From: Microbulbifer taiwanensis
GTDB taxonomy: Bacteria > Pseudomonadota > Gammaproteobacteria > Pseudomonadales > Cellvibrionaceae
Reading direction: 5' to 3'
Length of the DNA stretch: 64,000 nucleotides
NCBI RefSeq assembly: GCF_014904815.1
Contig: NZ_JACZFR010000036.1
Location: 17,854-81,853, forward strand
Positions within the stretch are counted from its first letter, which is position 1. The number at the start of each line of letters is the position of its first letter. Position numbers and translations under genes: made by a program. The notes under the pieces were generated by a model. It did no database searches and was not told the origin of the DNA. It saw only the letters and a program-made list of their open reading frames with translations. Below are positions 26,801 to 35,210 of this stretch, piece after piece.

Positions 26801-29308
26801 ATGAACAATGCCAAGTTGATTGGGCGGCATCCCCTCGCGCTGGCGATTGCTGTTGCCGGCAGTCTCAGCGCCCAGGCTTTCGCCGAAGAGCTGGCGCTCG
26901 AAGAAGTGACGGTAACCGCGCAGAAGCGCGAACAGAATGCGCTGGAAGTGCCTGTGACCGTGGATACCTTTTCCAGCACCGATATGGAAAATACCAATGC
27001 GCTCAAGCTGAGCGATATGGCCGACTATATTCCCGGTTTTGAGGCCGGCAGCAGTGTTACCCAGTCGGCACTGAGTATCCGCGGTATCGAGAGCCCCAGT
27101 ATCAGCGCCGGCGGCGATCCGTCGGTGGCAGTCTTCTACGACGACGCCTATGTACCCAGCCCGGCCACTTCCATGTCGTTTACCGATATGCAGCGGGTGG
27201 AGGTATTGAAGGGGCCGCAGGGCACGCTCTTCGGGCGCAACGCTGCCGCCGGTACGGTAAACATGGTGCCCAACCGGGCGCAGGCGGATTTCGATGCTTT
27301 CCTGTCTGCCCGCCTGGGAAACTTCGGCCTGCAGCAGTTGGAGGGCATGCTCAACACGCCGCTCTCCGACAGTTTCTTTGTGCGCGGTAACCTGATGAGT
27401 TACCAGCGCGACGGCTATGTGGAAAATGTCTATCCCGGCGGCGTCGACTCGGGGTCCGAAGATATCCTGACCGGGCGCCTCTCCGCCTGGTGGGATATCA
27501 CCGACAACACATCGGCGCAGCTCTCCTACGATTGGGATGAAGTGGACAGTGCACCGCGCCAGGCTATCGGTGTCAGCCCCTACAGCTACAGTATCGATCC
27601 CTTCGAGCGCAAGGTGGAGAACGACGTGATGGAGGGGGAGGAGACCCGCTCCATGTCCACCGTCAACGCCAAGCTGATGCACAGTTTCAATGACCGCTGG
27701 AGCATGAAATGGGTGTCCAGCTATCGCCAGTGGGAAACCAGCAATCGCGAGGAGGAGGACGGCACCGCGGAAATCAGCCGCTACCTGGACACCAACAATA
27801 TCTTCGATTCGGATATCGGCTACCACGAGCTGCAGGTGAATTTCAGCGGCGATAAGGTGACTGCGGTCATGGGGGCCAACTACTCCCGCGAGAATATCTA
27901 CCAGAGCACCGATGTCACCGCCACCGCCAGCTCCGTCACGCGGTTGGTCACCACCGATATCGTCAACAATCCCGAACTGCGCGCGCAGATCGCCGGCGGC
28001 GCGGCCCTGTCCGCCGGCGGCTTTCCGGGGGATGGCGGTATCGGTGATATGGCGGCCGGCCAGGCACTGGCGGCCCTGGACAGTGTCGATCACCTGTGGG
28101 AGGCGGACGACTGGGCCACCTTTACCACCCTGGTTGCGCCGGCGATGGGGCTCACCGGCCCGCTGCCGCAGGTGGACGACTACTACGATGCGATTGCCTA
28201 CAATGTCCTCGGTACCGGCATGCTGTTCGGTCCCTCATTCGCCGGCCGCAACTGGGTCGAGCGGGTGGAGAACGAGGGCGACTTCACCAACTGGGGCGTC
28301 TATTTCGATATGGACTATGCGCTCACCGACAGCATCAATATCCTCGCCGGCCTGCGCTACAGCACCGACGAGAAATCCTTCAGCTGGCTGACGCCGGGTA
28401 CCAACTACCGCGACATACGCCCGGGTATGGAAGAGGTGATCTTCTCCACTGCCGACGACTACAACGTAGGCCAGGGTGTGCGCGAGGCGCGCGAGGAGTG
28501 GAGTGCGACCACCGGCCGGCTGGTCGGCCAGTACCATTTCTCGGAAACCGCCATGGCCTTCCTGTCCTACTCCACCGGCTACAAGTCCGGCGGTTTCGAT
28601 TCCCTCAACCTGCTCACCGCCGATACGCCGATCGAGCCGGAGGAAGTGGACAATATCGAGCTGGGCGTTAAGGGCGATCTTGTGGAAAACCTGCTGCGGG
28701 TACAGGTCAGCTACTTCGACATGACCGTGGACAATCGCCAGCGCAGCGTAGAGAGCAAGCCGCCGGGCTCCGCCAATGCGTTGCCGCGCGTGATCAACGG
28801 TGACCAGCAGTTCAACGGCTTTGAGGTCACCGTGGACTGGCTGCCGCTGGATACCCTGCGCCTGGGTATGGTGACCACGGTGCGCGACGAGGAGTCCGAA
28901 TGGGATCCCTTCTATGATGCAGAAGGGGAGCTACAGCAGGATCGCGACAAGTCCTCGGTCAATACCGCCTACACGCTGGTCGTGGACTGGGCACCGGCGA
29001 TCCCGGTCGGCGCCCTCAATGTGCACCTGGACTATATCTACGCGGAGAATACCGACGAGCTGGAGCCGGGTTATCTGGAGAGTTTCAGTGAAATCGACGG
29101 CGTCGGTGAGGACGACAAGCGCCTGAACGGGCGCATCAGCTGGATGAGCGGCAACGGCAGCTACGAGCTGGCATTCTGGGGCCGCAATCTGCTCGACAAT
29201 GGGCGCGCGGATATTCCCAGCGGCCGCACGCTGGATGTGTTCGGTACGCCCTACACGTCCATCTCCGAGCCGAGAAGCTACGGCGCCGAGCTGCGCTATA
29301 ACTTCTGA
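26801..29308 (+). CDS. TonB-dependent outer membrane receptor
   Basis: Energy-dependent outer membrane importer of 835 aa. It starts at the ATG of MNNAKLIGRHPLALAIAVAG, with GGAGAG just upstream; an in-frame ATG at 26714 covers promoter DNA. Order: signal peptide ending SAQAFA-E, TonB box EEVTVTAQKREQ, plug with SIRGIESPSISAGGDPSVAVFYDD and LKGPQGTLFGRNAAAGTVN, then a long barrel ending in the Phe-terminated strand YGAELRYNF. It shares the start context and TonB box style of the receptor at 898-3069 but is clearly different downstream. Substrate unknown; no dedicated enzymes are adjacent. Confidence 0.93.
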   Translation: MNNAKLIGRHPLALAIAVAGSLSAQAFAEELALEEVTVTAQKREQNALEVPVTVDTFSSTDMENTNALKLSDMADYIPGFEAGSSVTQSALSIRGIESPSISAGGDPSVAVFYDDAYVPSPATSMSFTDMQRVEVLKGPQGTLFGRNAAAGTVNMVPNRAQADFDAFLSARLGNFGLQQLEGMLNTPLSDSFFVRGNLMSYQRDGYVENVYPGGVDSGSEDILTGRLSAWWDITDNTSAQLSYDWDEVDSAPRQAIGVSPYSYSIDPFERKVENDVMEGEETRSMSTVNAKLMHSFNDRWSMKWVSSYRQWETSNREEEDGTAEISRYLDTNNIFDSDIGYHELQVNFSGDKVTAVMGANYSRENIYQSTDVTATASSVTRLVTTDIVNNPELRAQIAGGAALSAGGFPGDGGIGDMAAGQALAALDSVDHLWEADDWATFTTLVAPAMGLTGPLPQVDDYYDAIAYNVLGTGMLFGPSFAGRNWVERVENEGDFTNWGVYFDMDYALTDSINILAGLRYSTDEKSFSWLTPGTNYRDIRPGMEEVIFSTADDYNVGQGVREAREEWSATTGRLVGQYHFSETAMAFLSYSTGYKSGGFDSLNLLTADTPIEPEEVDNIELGVKGDLVENLLRVQVSYFDMTVDNRQRSVESKPPGSANALPRVINGDQQFNGFEVTVDWLPLDTLRLGMVTTVRDEESEWDPFYDAEGELQQDRDKSSVNTAYTLVVDWAPAIPVGALNVHLDYIYAENTDELEPGYLESFSEIDGVGEDDKRLNGRISWMSGNGSYELAFWGRNLLDNGRADIPSGRTLDVFGTPYTSISEPRSYGAELRYNF

Positions 29309-29317
29309 CCCGCAACT

Positions 29318-29345
29318 CGTCACTCCGGCGCAGGCCGGAGCCCAG
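29318..29345. repeat. Dispersed palindromic intergenic repeat, single copy
   Basis: CGTCACTCCGGCGCAGGCCG followed by GAGCCCAG, a variant of the family found at eight other clusters. It lies 10 bases after the second TonB receptor gene. Confidence 0.75.
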
Positions 29346-29488
29346 CGGGCCCGGCTGCACTACTGCAGTAGGGCCCTTTTAGGTTTGCCAATAAGGGGGC
29401 CGTGATTCTTATCGGCAAAAAGGAATCATGGCTGCAACCGATAGACACCGGTACGCCAGTCGCGGCCATAGTTTGTCGCGGGATTTCA

Positions 29489-30265
29489 CTAATTGCCGAT
29501 CTGTGAAAGGTGCTCTCTCACCAGTAGCATAAAGTGATCTGGATTTTCCTGTGGCAACATATGGTTGACATCGGGAACGCAGAGCAGTCTGGAGCCATTG
29601 ACCGATGCACTGACAGAGGCGCAGGTGACCTTGTTCAGGTGTCTGCTTTGCGAGCCAAAGGCAATGGTGGTGTCGACATTTATTTCCCCCAGTGAGTCCG
29701 CATCCAGTTGTGGCTGCTCACTCTGGTTCAATTGTAGGGGCAGCGTATAGGCTTTGCTGAGTTGCTGCTGTCGATAGAAATCTGCCTGGGAACTGAAGTA
29801 GCCTTTCCGGTTTGCGGAGGCATCCATTAACAGTTCAACGGCCAGGGGCAGATCGCCTTGCTCTACGGCCTGGAATATCGGTGCAAACATCGCGTTCGCA
29901 TCGGCCAGCCAGGAATTCATCTTTTCTTGTGGCACGGATCCCGGATATCCCGGTTCGTACAGGAATACGCTCGCAACCGCACTACCGTGTCTTGTCAGAG
30001 TATTCAGCACGACATCTGCACCGTATGACCATGCCACTATGTGCGCCGGTTCGTGCAGGGATTTCAGAAAACCAGCCAGGTCGTCAGCGTGGGTGTTCAA
30101 GCCGAAGCTGCAGTCTTCGGCTGCGTCGAAGTGGCGCAGTGTTACGGCGCGGGCATCATATTCCGATTCGATGTTTGAGATATGGGGCTGCCACATCCGG
30201 GCATCGGCAAGTGCCCCGTGAACAAAAACGATGCACTCTCCCCGGTCTTTACTTACTCGGTTCAC
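29489..30265 (-). CDS. Alpha/beta hydrolase
   Basis: A 258-aa cytoplasmic hydrolase. FVHGALADARMWQPHI has the oxyanion HG; the nucleophile elbow is AWSYGAD (Ser80), atypical in having Trp before the Ser where many members have Gly-His or Gly-Asn. The His is near the end in VPDVNHMLPQENP. The gene overlaps map by 17 bases and is the third gene of the ParD-like, map, hydrolase operon, so it is translationally coupled to them. The fold resembles lactonases and haloalkane-type hydrolases, but the substrate is not evident. Confidence 0.87.
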   Translation of the reverse strand: MNRVSKDRGECIVFVHGALADARMWQPHISNIESEYDARAVTLRHFDAAEDCSFGLNTHADDLAGFLKSLHEPAHIVAWSYGADVVLNTLTRHGSAVASVFLYEPGYPGSVPQEKMNSWLADANAMFAPIFQAVEQGDLPLAVELLMDASANRKGYFSSQADFYRQQQLSKAYTLPLQLNQSEQPQLDADSLGEINVDTTIAFGSQSRHLNKVTCASVSASVNGSRLLCVPDVNHMLPQENPDHFMLLVREHLSQIGN

Positions 30266-31082
30266 TTCTTACTACCTTGTTTATCGTGTTACTGCTGTGA
30301 TCGGCTGTGGAACGCACCTCCTCAGCGCGGAGTGTAAGTACTTCACAGCCATCAGTGGTGACCAGCACCGTATGCTCCCACTGCGCCGACAGCCTGCCGT
30401 CGCGGGTCTCAACCGTCCAGCCGTCCTTTTTGGTTTTGGTCTTGCGGTCGCCCTGGTTGATCATCGGCTCTATGGTAAAGGTCATGCCCTCCTGTAAAAG
30501 GGTGCCGCTGTTGGGGCGGCCGTAGTGGAGTACCTGGGGCTCCTCGTGCATTTCCCGGCCTATCCCATGGCCGCAATACTCGCGCACCACACTGTAGCCG
30601 CGCCCTTCGGCGTGTTTCTGTATCGCATGGCCGATATCGCCCAGAGTTGCGCCGGGTCTGACCGCGTCTATGCCCTTCCACATGGCCTCGTAGGTTGTGT
30701 CCACCAGCTGCTTGGCCACCGGAGCCACGCCGCCGATCATATACATCTTGCTGGAGTCGGCGATAAAGCCGCTTTTTTCCAGGGTGATATCCACATTGAC
30801 GATATCGCCGTTTTTCAATAACTGCGACGCCCGCGGCATGCCGTGGCAGACCACCTCGTTGACCGAGGTGTTGAGCGAATAGGGATAGCCGTACTGGCCC
30901 TTGCTGGCCGGCCTGGCCTGGAGCTCCCCGACGATAAACGCCTCGACCCTGTCGTTGATCTGCATGGTGGAAACGCCGGGGGCGATAAAGTCATCCAGCA
31001 TGGCGAAGACCCGCGCCAGCAGCCGGCCGGCGTCGCGCATCAGCGCCTGCTCGGCGGTGTTTTTGATTCTGATGTTATTCAC
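30249..31082 (-). CDS. map: Methionine aminopeptidase, type I
   Basis: Removes the initiator methionine from new proteins. At 277 aa it is slightly longer than the usual ~264 owing to a C-terminal extension after LTLRAEEV. The five metal ligands are in place: Asp in VNVDIT, Asp in FIADSSKM, His in CGHGIGR, Glu in TIEPMI and Glu in QWEHTV. The second Asp context (ADSSKMYMIGG) differs from the common GYHGDTSRTF, so this is a divergent paralogue rather than the classical housekeeping form, which is usually next to rpsB. It starts 8 bases inside the end of a ParD-like antitoxin gene and overlaps the next gene by 17 bases. The pairing with a ParD-like gene suggests a dedicated role. Confidence 0.93.
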   Translation of the reverse strand: MNNIRIKNTAEQALMRDAGRLLARVFAMLDDFIAPGVSTMQINDRVEAFIVGELQARPASKGQYGYPYSLNTSVNEVVCHGMPRASQLLKNGDIVNVDITLEKSGFIADSSKMYMIGGVAPVAKQLVDTTYEAMWKGIDAVRPGATLGDIGHAIQKHAEGRGYSVVREYCGHGIGREMHEEPQVLHYGRPNSGTLLQEGMTFTIEPMINQGDRKTKTKKDGWTVETRDGRLSAQWEHTVLVTTDGCEVLTLRAEEVRSTADHSSNTINKVVRSEPSK

Positions 31083-31281
31083 GGGTCAGTTCTTCCAGCG
31101 TCGGCGTCTGTGCGCGCAGCAGCTTCTTGCACAGCTGGTTGTAACTCAGCTCCGGATTGAGCTCCGCCAGCATGCCGATCTTGATCCAGAATTCCGCCTG
31201 CGCATTGATGGAGCGCGTCATGGCAGTGCTCGCCTTGCGTATCTCGTCGTGCAGCTCTTCGGAAATTTTGACTATACCCAT
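31075..31281 (-). CDS. ParD-like antitoxin-type protein
   Basis: A 68-aa protein, MGIVKISEELHDEIRKASTAMTRSINAQAEFWIKIGMLAE... The N-terminal strand-helix-helix (VKISEELHDEIRKAS, TRSINAQAEFWIKIG) is the ribbon-helix-helix DNA-binding pattern of the ParD_like family; the C-terminal NPELSYNQLCKKLLRAQ is also typical. No ParE-type toxin gene is adjacent; instead the map gene overlaps it by 8 bases. It probably binds its own promoter: an inverted repeat ATGCAA-N4-TTGCAT lies about 70 bases upstream. Whether Map is the regulated or antagonised partner is unknown. Confidence 0.85.
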   Translation of the reverse strand: MGIVKISEELHDEIRKASTAMTRSINAQAEFWIKIGMLAELNPELSYNQLCKKLLRAQTPTLEELTRE

Positions 31282-31351
31282 GCGCTTTTGCCCCTAGCTG
31301 AATATACAAATCATATATAAATTATATAAAGCGGGCAAAGGGCTTTACGAT

Positions 31352-31367
31352 ATGCAATTTGTTGCAT
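31352..31367. promoter_or_regulatory. Inverted repeat ATGCAA-N4-TTGCAT
   Basis: A perfect 6-bp palindrome with a TTTG spacer in the 144-base gap between the ParD-like gene and the rightward oxidoreductase gene. AT-rich promoter-like DNA lies beside it. Candidate operator for the ParD-like protein or a local regulator. Confidence 0.45.
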
Positions 31368-31425
31368 AACTGATTTTGCGACGTTAAGGTGGAGCAATAA
31401 CAACAGCAATAGCCGTGAGGCCGCT

Positions 31426-33141
31426 ATGGTCCAGTCAGCAGAAACTCCGCGCAGCGCTCCCAAACCCAGCCGTCTTCGCATAGGCAGGCGCTACAGGCCC
31501 GGCCGCCTCGAGGGTCCTTACGATGCGCTGGTGATAGGCTCGGGGATCGGTGGCCTGACGACCGCGGCCATGCTGAGTGCTGCCGGCAAGAAGGTGCTGG
31601 TACTGGAGCAGCACTACACCGCCGGTGGATTCACCCACGCCTACGATCGCAATGGCTACGAGTGGGATGTGGGGGTGCACTATATCGGCGATGTCGGCGA
31701 GCACCCGACGGTCACCCGCAGGCTGTTCGATTTCCTCTCCGCCGGCAGGCTCAAATGGGCGCCGATGGATGCCACCTACGACCGCATCTGCATCGGCGAC
31801 GAGCAGTACGACCTGCGCGCCGGGCGCGACGAATTTATCGATGAAATGGTGCGGCGCTTTCCCGGCGAGCGGGCAACCATCGAGGAATACCTGCACCGGG
31901 TCAATGCGGTGGCCAAGGCCATGCCGCTGCGGACTGTGGAAAAACTGTTGCCGCGTTGGTGCGGGCCCGCGGTCCGCCTGTTGCGCAGATTGCGCGAGCC
32001 GTCATGGCTGAACAAAACCACCTATGAAGTGTTGCGCCAGCTGACTGACAACGAACAGTTGATAGCGGTGCTGACCGGCCAGTGGGGCGACAACGGTATG
32101 ACGCCCAAGACCGGCAGTTTCATCATCCACGCGCTGATAGTCCGGCACTATCTGTACGGCGGCTACTACCCGGTTGGCGGTGCCAGCCAGATTGCCGAGA
32201 CGATCATTCCGCAGATACAGAAGTCCGGCGGCGAGGTATTCACCTACGCAGAGGTGGAAACCATACTGCTCGACGGCAACCGCGTGCGTGGGCTGCGCAT
32301 GGCGGATGGCACCGAGATAGAGGCACCGCTGGTCATTTCCGGTGCGGGGGTTTTCAATACCTTCGAAAAACTGTTGCCGCAGAGCGCCAGTGGGCAGGCC
32401 GGCTACAGTCGCGACCTGGAAAGCGTGCAGCGTTCAATGGCCCATGTCTGCCTCTATATCGGCCTGCAGAAGACCGCCGAGGAGCTGGGATTGCCGAAAA
32501 CCAATTACTGGCTCTACCCGAGCGCCGACTACGATGGCGAGGTGCAGAAGTTCCTCGAAGACAGCGAGCGGGAAATCCCCCTGGTCTACATCTCCTTCCC
32601 GTCCGCCAAGGACCCCAGTTTCATAAAACGCTACCCGGGCCGCGCCACCATCGAGATAGTCGCGCCGGGCAAGTACGAGTGGTTTGCCCGGTGGCACGAC
32701 CAGCCCTGGGGCAAGCGCGGCGACGAATACGAGGCGCTGAAGGAAAAATACAGCCAGCGCCTGCTCGAGCACCTCTACAAACACTTCCCGCAGCTGCGCG
32801 GACAGATAGACTACTGCGAACTGTCCACACCGCTGTCCACCGACTACTTCTGTTCCTACCCGCGCGGCGAGATCTACGGCCTGGACCACGATCCCAATCG
32901 CTTCGAGCAGCCCTGGCTGCGCCCGCAGAGCCGCATCAAAGGACTCTACCTGACCGGACAGGACATCATGAGCTGCGGCGTCGCCGGCGCCATGATCGGC
33001 GGCGTGGTTACCGCGCAGAGTATTCTCGGCTGGCGCAGGGGCGTGTCCCTGTTGAAGCGCATTCTGGCCGCGCCGCTCAAGGTCAGTGATGAATCGCCGG
33101 TGGCGGACAGTATCGATGGAACGGCTGCGGAAAATCAGTAG
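31426..33141 (+). CDS. FAD-dependent oxidoreductase, phytoene desaturase/RetSat-like
   Basis: A 571-aa flavoprotein. The dinucleotide-binding motif is YDALVIGSGIGGLTTAAML followed by VLVLEQHYTAGGFTHAY, and the C-terminal flavin segment is GLYLTGQDIMSCGVAGAMIGG. The GGFTHAYDRNGYEWDVGVHYIGD and YYPVGGASQIAETIIP blocks match the carotenoid isomerase / retinol 13,14-reductase branch of the phytoene desaturase family. The substrate is probably a polyene or other unsaturated lipid; no crt genes are near. A hot-dog thioesterase gene follows with no gap (TAG then ATG), suggesting coupled expression and an acyl or lipid substrate. Confidence 0.9.
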   Translation: MVQSAETPRSAPKPSRLRIGRRYRPGRLEGPYDALVIGSGIGGLTTAAMLSAAGKKVLVLEQHYTAGGFTHAYDRNGYEWDVGVHYIGDVGEHPTVTRRLFDFLSAGRLKWAPMDATYDRICIGDEQYDLRAGRDEFIDEMVRRFPGERATIEEYLHRVNAVAKAMPLRTVEKLLPRWCGPAVRLLRRLREPSWLNKTTYEVLRQLTDNEQLIAVLTGQWGDNGMTPKTGSFIIHALIVRHYLYGGYYPVGGASQIAETIIPQIQKSGGEVFTYAEVETILLDGNRVRGLRMADGTEIEAPLVISGAGVFNTFEKLLPQSASGQAGYSRDLESVQRSMAHVCLYIGLQKTAEELGLPKTNYWLYPSADYDGEVQKFLEDSEREIPLVYISFPSAKDPSFIKRYPGRATIEIVAPGKYEWFARWHDQPWGKRGDEYEALKEKYSQRLLEHLYKHFPQLRGQIDYCELSTPLSTDYFCSYPRGEIYGLDHDPNRFEQPWLRPQSRIKGLYLTGQDIMSCGVAGAMIGGVVTAQSILGWRRGVSLLKRILAAPLKVSDESPVADSIDGTAAENQ

Positions 33142-33576
33142 ATGAATGGCCCCAGACCAATATCGCGCGAGCGCTACCGGGTCTTTTACCCCATCAGCAC
33201 CCGCTGGCAGGACAATGATATCTACGGTCATGTGAATAACGTGACCTACTACTCCTATTTCGACTCGGCGGTAAACCGCTACCTGATCGAGGAGGGCGGG
33301 CTGGATATTCACCACGCGCCGGTGGTGGGCTATGTGGTGAATTCCAGCTGCGACTACCGTGCCGCGATTGCCTATCCGGAGGAAATCGAGGCGGGGCTGC
33401 GGGTGGAGAAGCTGGGCAATAGTTCCGTGACTTATGGAGTAGGGATCTTCCGGCGCGACGGGGAAGAGGCCTGTGCGGTGGGCAGCTTTACCCATGTGTT
33501 CGTGGATCGGGTGGAGAACCGGTCGGTGGCGATTCCGCCGCGGATCAGGATGGCGCTGGAAGCGCTATTGAAGTAG
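33142..33576 (+). CDS. Acyl-CoA thioesterase, 4HBT hot-dog family
   Basis: A 144-aa hot-dog fold protein. RWQDNDIYGHVNNVTYYSYFD is the family signature, with the probable catalytic Asp26 ahead of the GHVNN helix. Members hydrolyse acyl-CoA or aryl-CoA thioesters and are usually tetramers. It begins directly after the stop of the oxidoreductase gene, so the two form a translational pair. The substrate is unknown, but the partner suggests a lipid or polyene pathway. Confidence 0.9.
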   Translation: MNGPRPISRERYRVFYPISTRWQDNDIYGHVNNVTYYSYFDSAVNRYLIEEGGLDIHHAPVVGYVVNSSCDYRAAIAYPEEIEAGLRVEKLGNSSVTYGVGIFRRDGEEACAVGSFTHVFVDRVENRSVAIPPRIRMALEALLK

Positions 33577-33690
33577 ACAGTTTCGCGGTTGCGGATACTA
33601 TGTTCGCGGCCATCCGCCCATGGCCGCGATCGATTTTGAGGCTTCACCAAAGCCGCAGTCTTATTAGATGTTTGAAGCTGGAGAGAGCAG

Positions 33691-34353
33691 TTGCGGCCAT
33701 ACCGCCCACCCACAAAGCCCTACCTGGCGGTCGTCTACGCCGATGAGTCGCTGTTAGTGCTGGACAAGCCCTGCGGCCTGCTCAGCGTGCCCGGGCGCGA
33801 CCCCGCCCACCGCGACAGCCTGGCCAGTAGGGCGCAGGCGGAGTACCCGGGTGCACTGATAGTGCACCGCCTCGATATGGATACCTCCGGCCTGGTGGTG
33901 ATGGCGCGGGACCCCGAGGCACACCGAAAACTCAGCGCCCTCTTCCAGAACCGATTGGTAGAGAAAAAGTACCTTGCGAAAGTGTGGGGGGAGCCGGAAG
34001 CGGAGACGGGGGAAATCGACCTGCCGCTGATCTGCGACTGGCCCAACCGCCCGCGGCAGAAGGTGGACTATGAAGTTGGCAAGCCATCGCTGACCCACTG
34101 GAAGAAAATCGCCGCTGCCCGTAACTGCAGCCTGATGGAATTGCAACCAGTCACCGGGCGCTCGCACCAGCTGCGGGTGCACCTGCAGGCGATAGGTCAC
34201 CCCATTCTCGGCGATCCCTTCTACGCCCATCCGCAAGCACTGGCGGCCGCGCCGCGACTGTTGCTGCACGCGGCGGAGCTGACCCTCAACCATCCGGAAA
34301 GCAGGAAGCGGATGCACTTTACCAGCGCGCCGGATGAAAGCTTACTTCAATAG
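33691..34353 (+). CDS. rluA: RluA-family pseudouridine synthase
   Basis: RNA-modifying enzyme of 220 aa. The catalytic motif HRLDMDTSGL holds the invariant Asp62; VTGRSHQLRVHLQAIGHPILGDPFY is the second family block. Its size without an S4 domain matches RluA, which makes pseudouridine 746 in 23S rRNA and 32 in several tRNAs. The start is TTG at 33691 with GGAGAG a few bases upstream; no ATG fits. It stands alone, downstream of the thioesterase gene. RluA is the best match, but other short RluA-family enzymes cannot be ruled out. Confidence 0.88.
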   Translation: MRPYRPPTKPYLAVVYADESLLVLDKPCGLLSVPGRDPAHRDSLASRAQAEYPGALIVHRLDMDTSGLVVMARDPEAHRKLSALFQNRLVEKKYLAKVWGEPEAETGEIDLPLICDWPNRPRQKVDYEVGKPSLTHWKKIAAARNCSLMELQPVTGRSHQLRVHLQAIGHPILGDPFYAHPQALAAAPRLLLHAAELTLNHPESRKRMHFTSAPDESLLQ

Positions 34354-34671
34354 TGGCGGCAGTGGTTAATCGGCCAGGGCGAATACGAGATTCGTCTTTG
34401 CGTACCGCCTCCAGTGCAAAATTTGTGCGGTTCCGCTTAATTTTCGACATAGAAACAATGCCGGTGAAAATATCCATGCTTTCGTTGAAAGGGTTGGGCG
34501 CTGTGTTCGTTGACGCCGCAGTGCCTTTGGCTGGGTATGTCTCATTTGTGGATTGACCATGTATCCGCCCTTGACGCTCTCAACCTGTGAGCACAGTATT
34601 GCCCGCCCGTTTTCTGCCATGACTTTGGCGTATTGTCGGGATGTTTAGAAAAAATACTTTGGGAAAATGTA
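34354..34671. other. Gene-free stretch
   Basis: About 320 bases between the rluA-type gene and the next lipoprotein gene. Short frames on both strands show no signal peptide, family match or ribosome binding site. I see no palindrome of note. It probably includes the promoter of the lipoprotein gene. Confidence 0.5.
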
Positions 34672-35088
34672 ATGCTTAAAAATGCACTGGCTACTTGTAT
34701 GTTTGCCGCGGCCTTTACACTAGGGGGATGCGCCACCATATTCGATGGCTCCAATCAGGACATAATGGTGTCGACGCTGAATGACAGCTCTCCAGAGTCA
34801 ACGCAGTGTCAGATTCGGAATGAGGAAGGTGAATGGCGTGTTGTGGCCAATACCACGTCCGTAATCCATAAAGACGGCAATCAGCTGGAAGTGGAGTGTG
34901 AAAATGCTAGCCAGAAGGGTGTTGGCTCTGCGAGCCCGAGCTTCCAGGCGCAGTGGTTGCTGCTGGACCTGGTATGGGATGCCTGCATCCTGACCGCGTC
35001 CTGCATTATTGATGGCGCTACTAACGCTTTCTACAAGTATCCGTCGACTGTGGTGGTCAATATGGCGGATAAAGAAGGCGTCGAATAA
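34672..35088 (+). CDS. Lipoprotein of unknown function
   Basis: A 138-aa predicted lipoprotein: MLKNALATCMFAAAFTLGGCAT, lipobox L-G-G-C. The mature part opens ATIFDGSNQDIMVSTLN and has a Cys pair around QCQIRNEEGEWRV and LEVEC, then a hydrophobic segment LLLDLVWDACILTASCIIDGATNAFYKYP near the end. The pattern resembles small lipoproteins of the 'CATIFxGSxQ' kind seen in many gammaproteobacteria and their phages, whose function is unknown. It starts at the ATG with GGGAAAA upstream, not at the earlier in-frame ATG at 34633. It ends before a strong two-way terminator. Confidence 0.85.
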   Translation: MLKNALATCMFAAAFTLGGCATIFDGSNQDIMVSTLNDSSPESTQCQIRNEEGEWRVVANTTSVIHKDGNQLEVECENASQKGVGSASPSFQAQWLLLDLVWDACILTASCIIDGATNAFYKYPSTVVVNMADKEGVE

Positions 35089-35110
35089 TCTGGCAGGTTT
35101 TCGCGCCGAT

Positions 35111-35140
35111 AAAAAACGGATGCAATCGCATCCGTTTTTT
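35111..35140. terminator. Bidirectional rho-independent terminator
   Basis: ACGGATGC (35116-35123) pairs with GCATCCGT (35128-35135) around AATC, with an A run before and T run after. It serves the rightward lipoprotein gene and possibly the converging tex gene. Confidence 0.9.
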
Positions 35141-35210
35141 TATTGGTCGACGGTAAAGGCTGCACTGCTCACCGCGATCGTAAAAGCCATGCGAGCCCGG
35201 ATACCCAGGG

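Noticed and set aside
26507..28093. Leftward open frame of about 530 codons opposite the second TonB receptor
   Set aside because: Antisense of a typical plug and barrel sequence; no ribosome site or domain.
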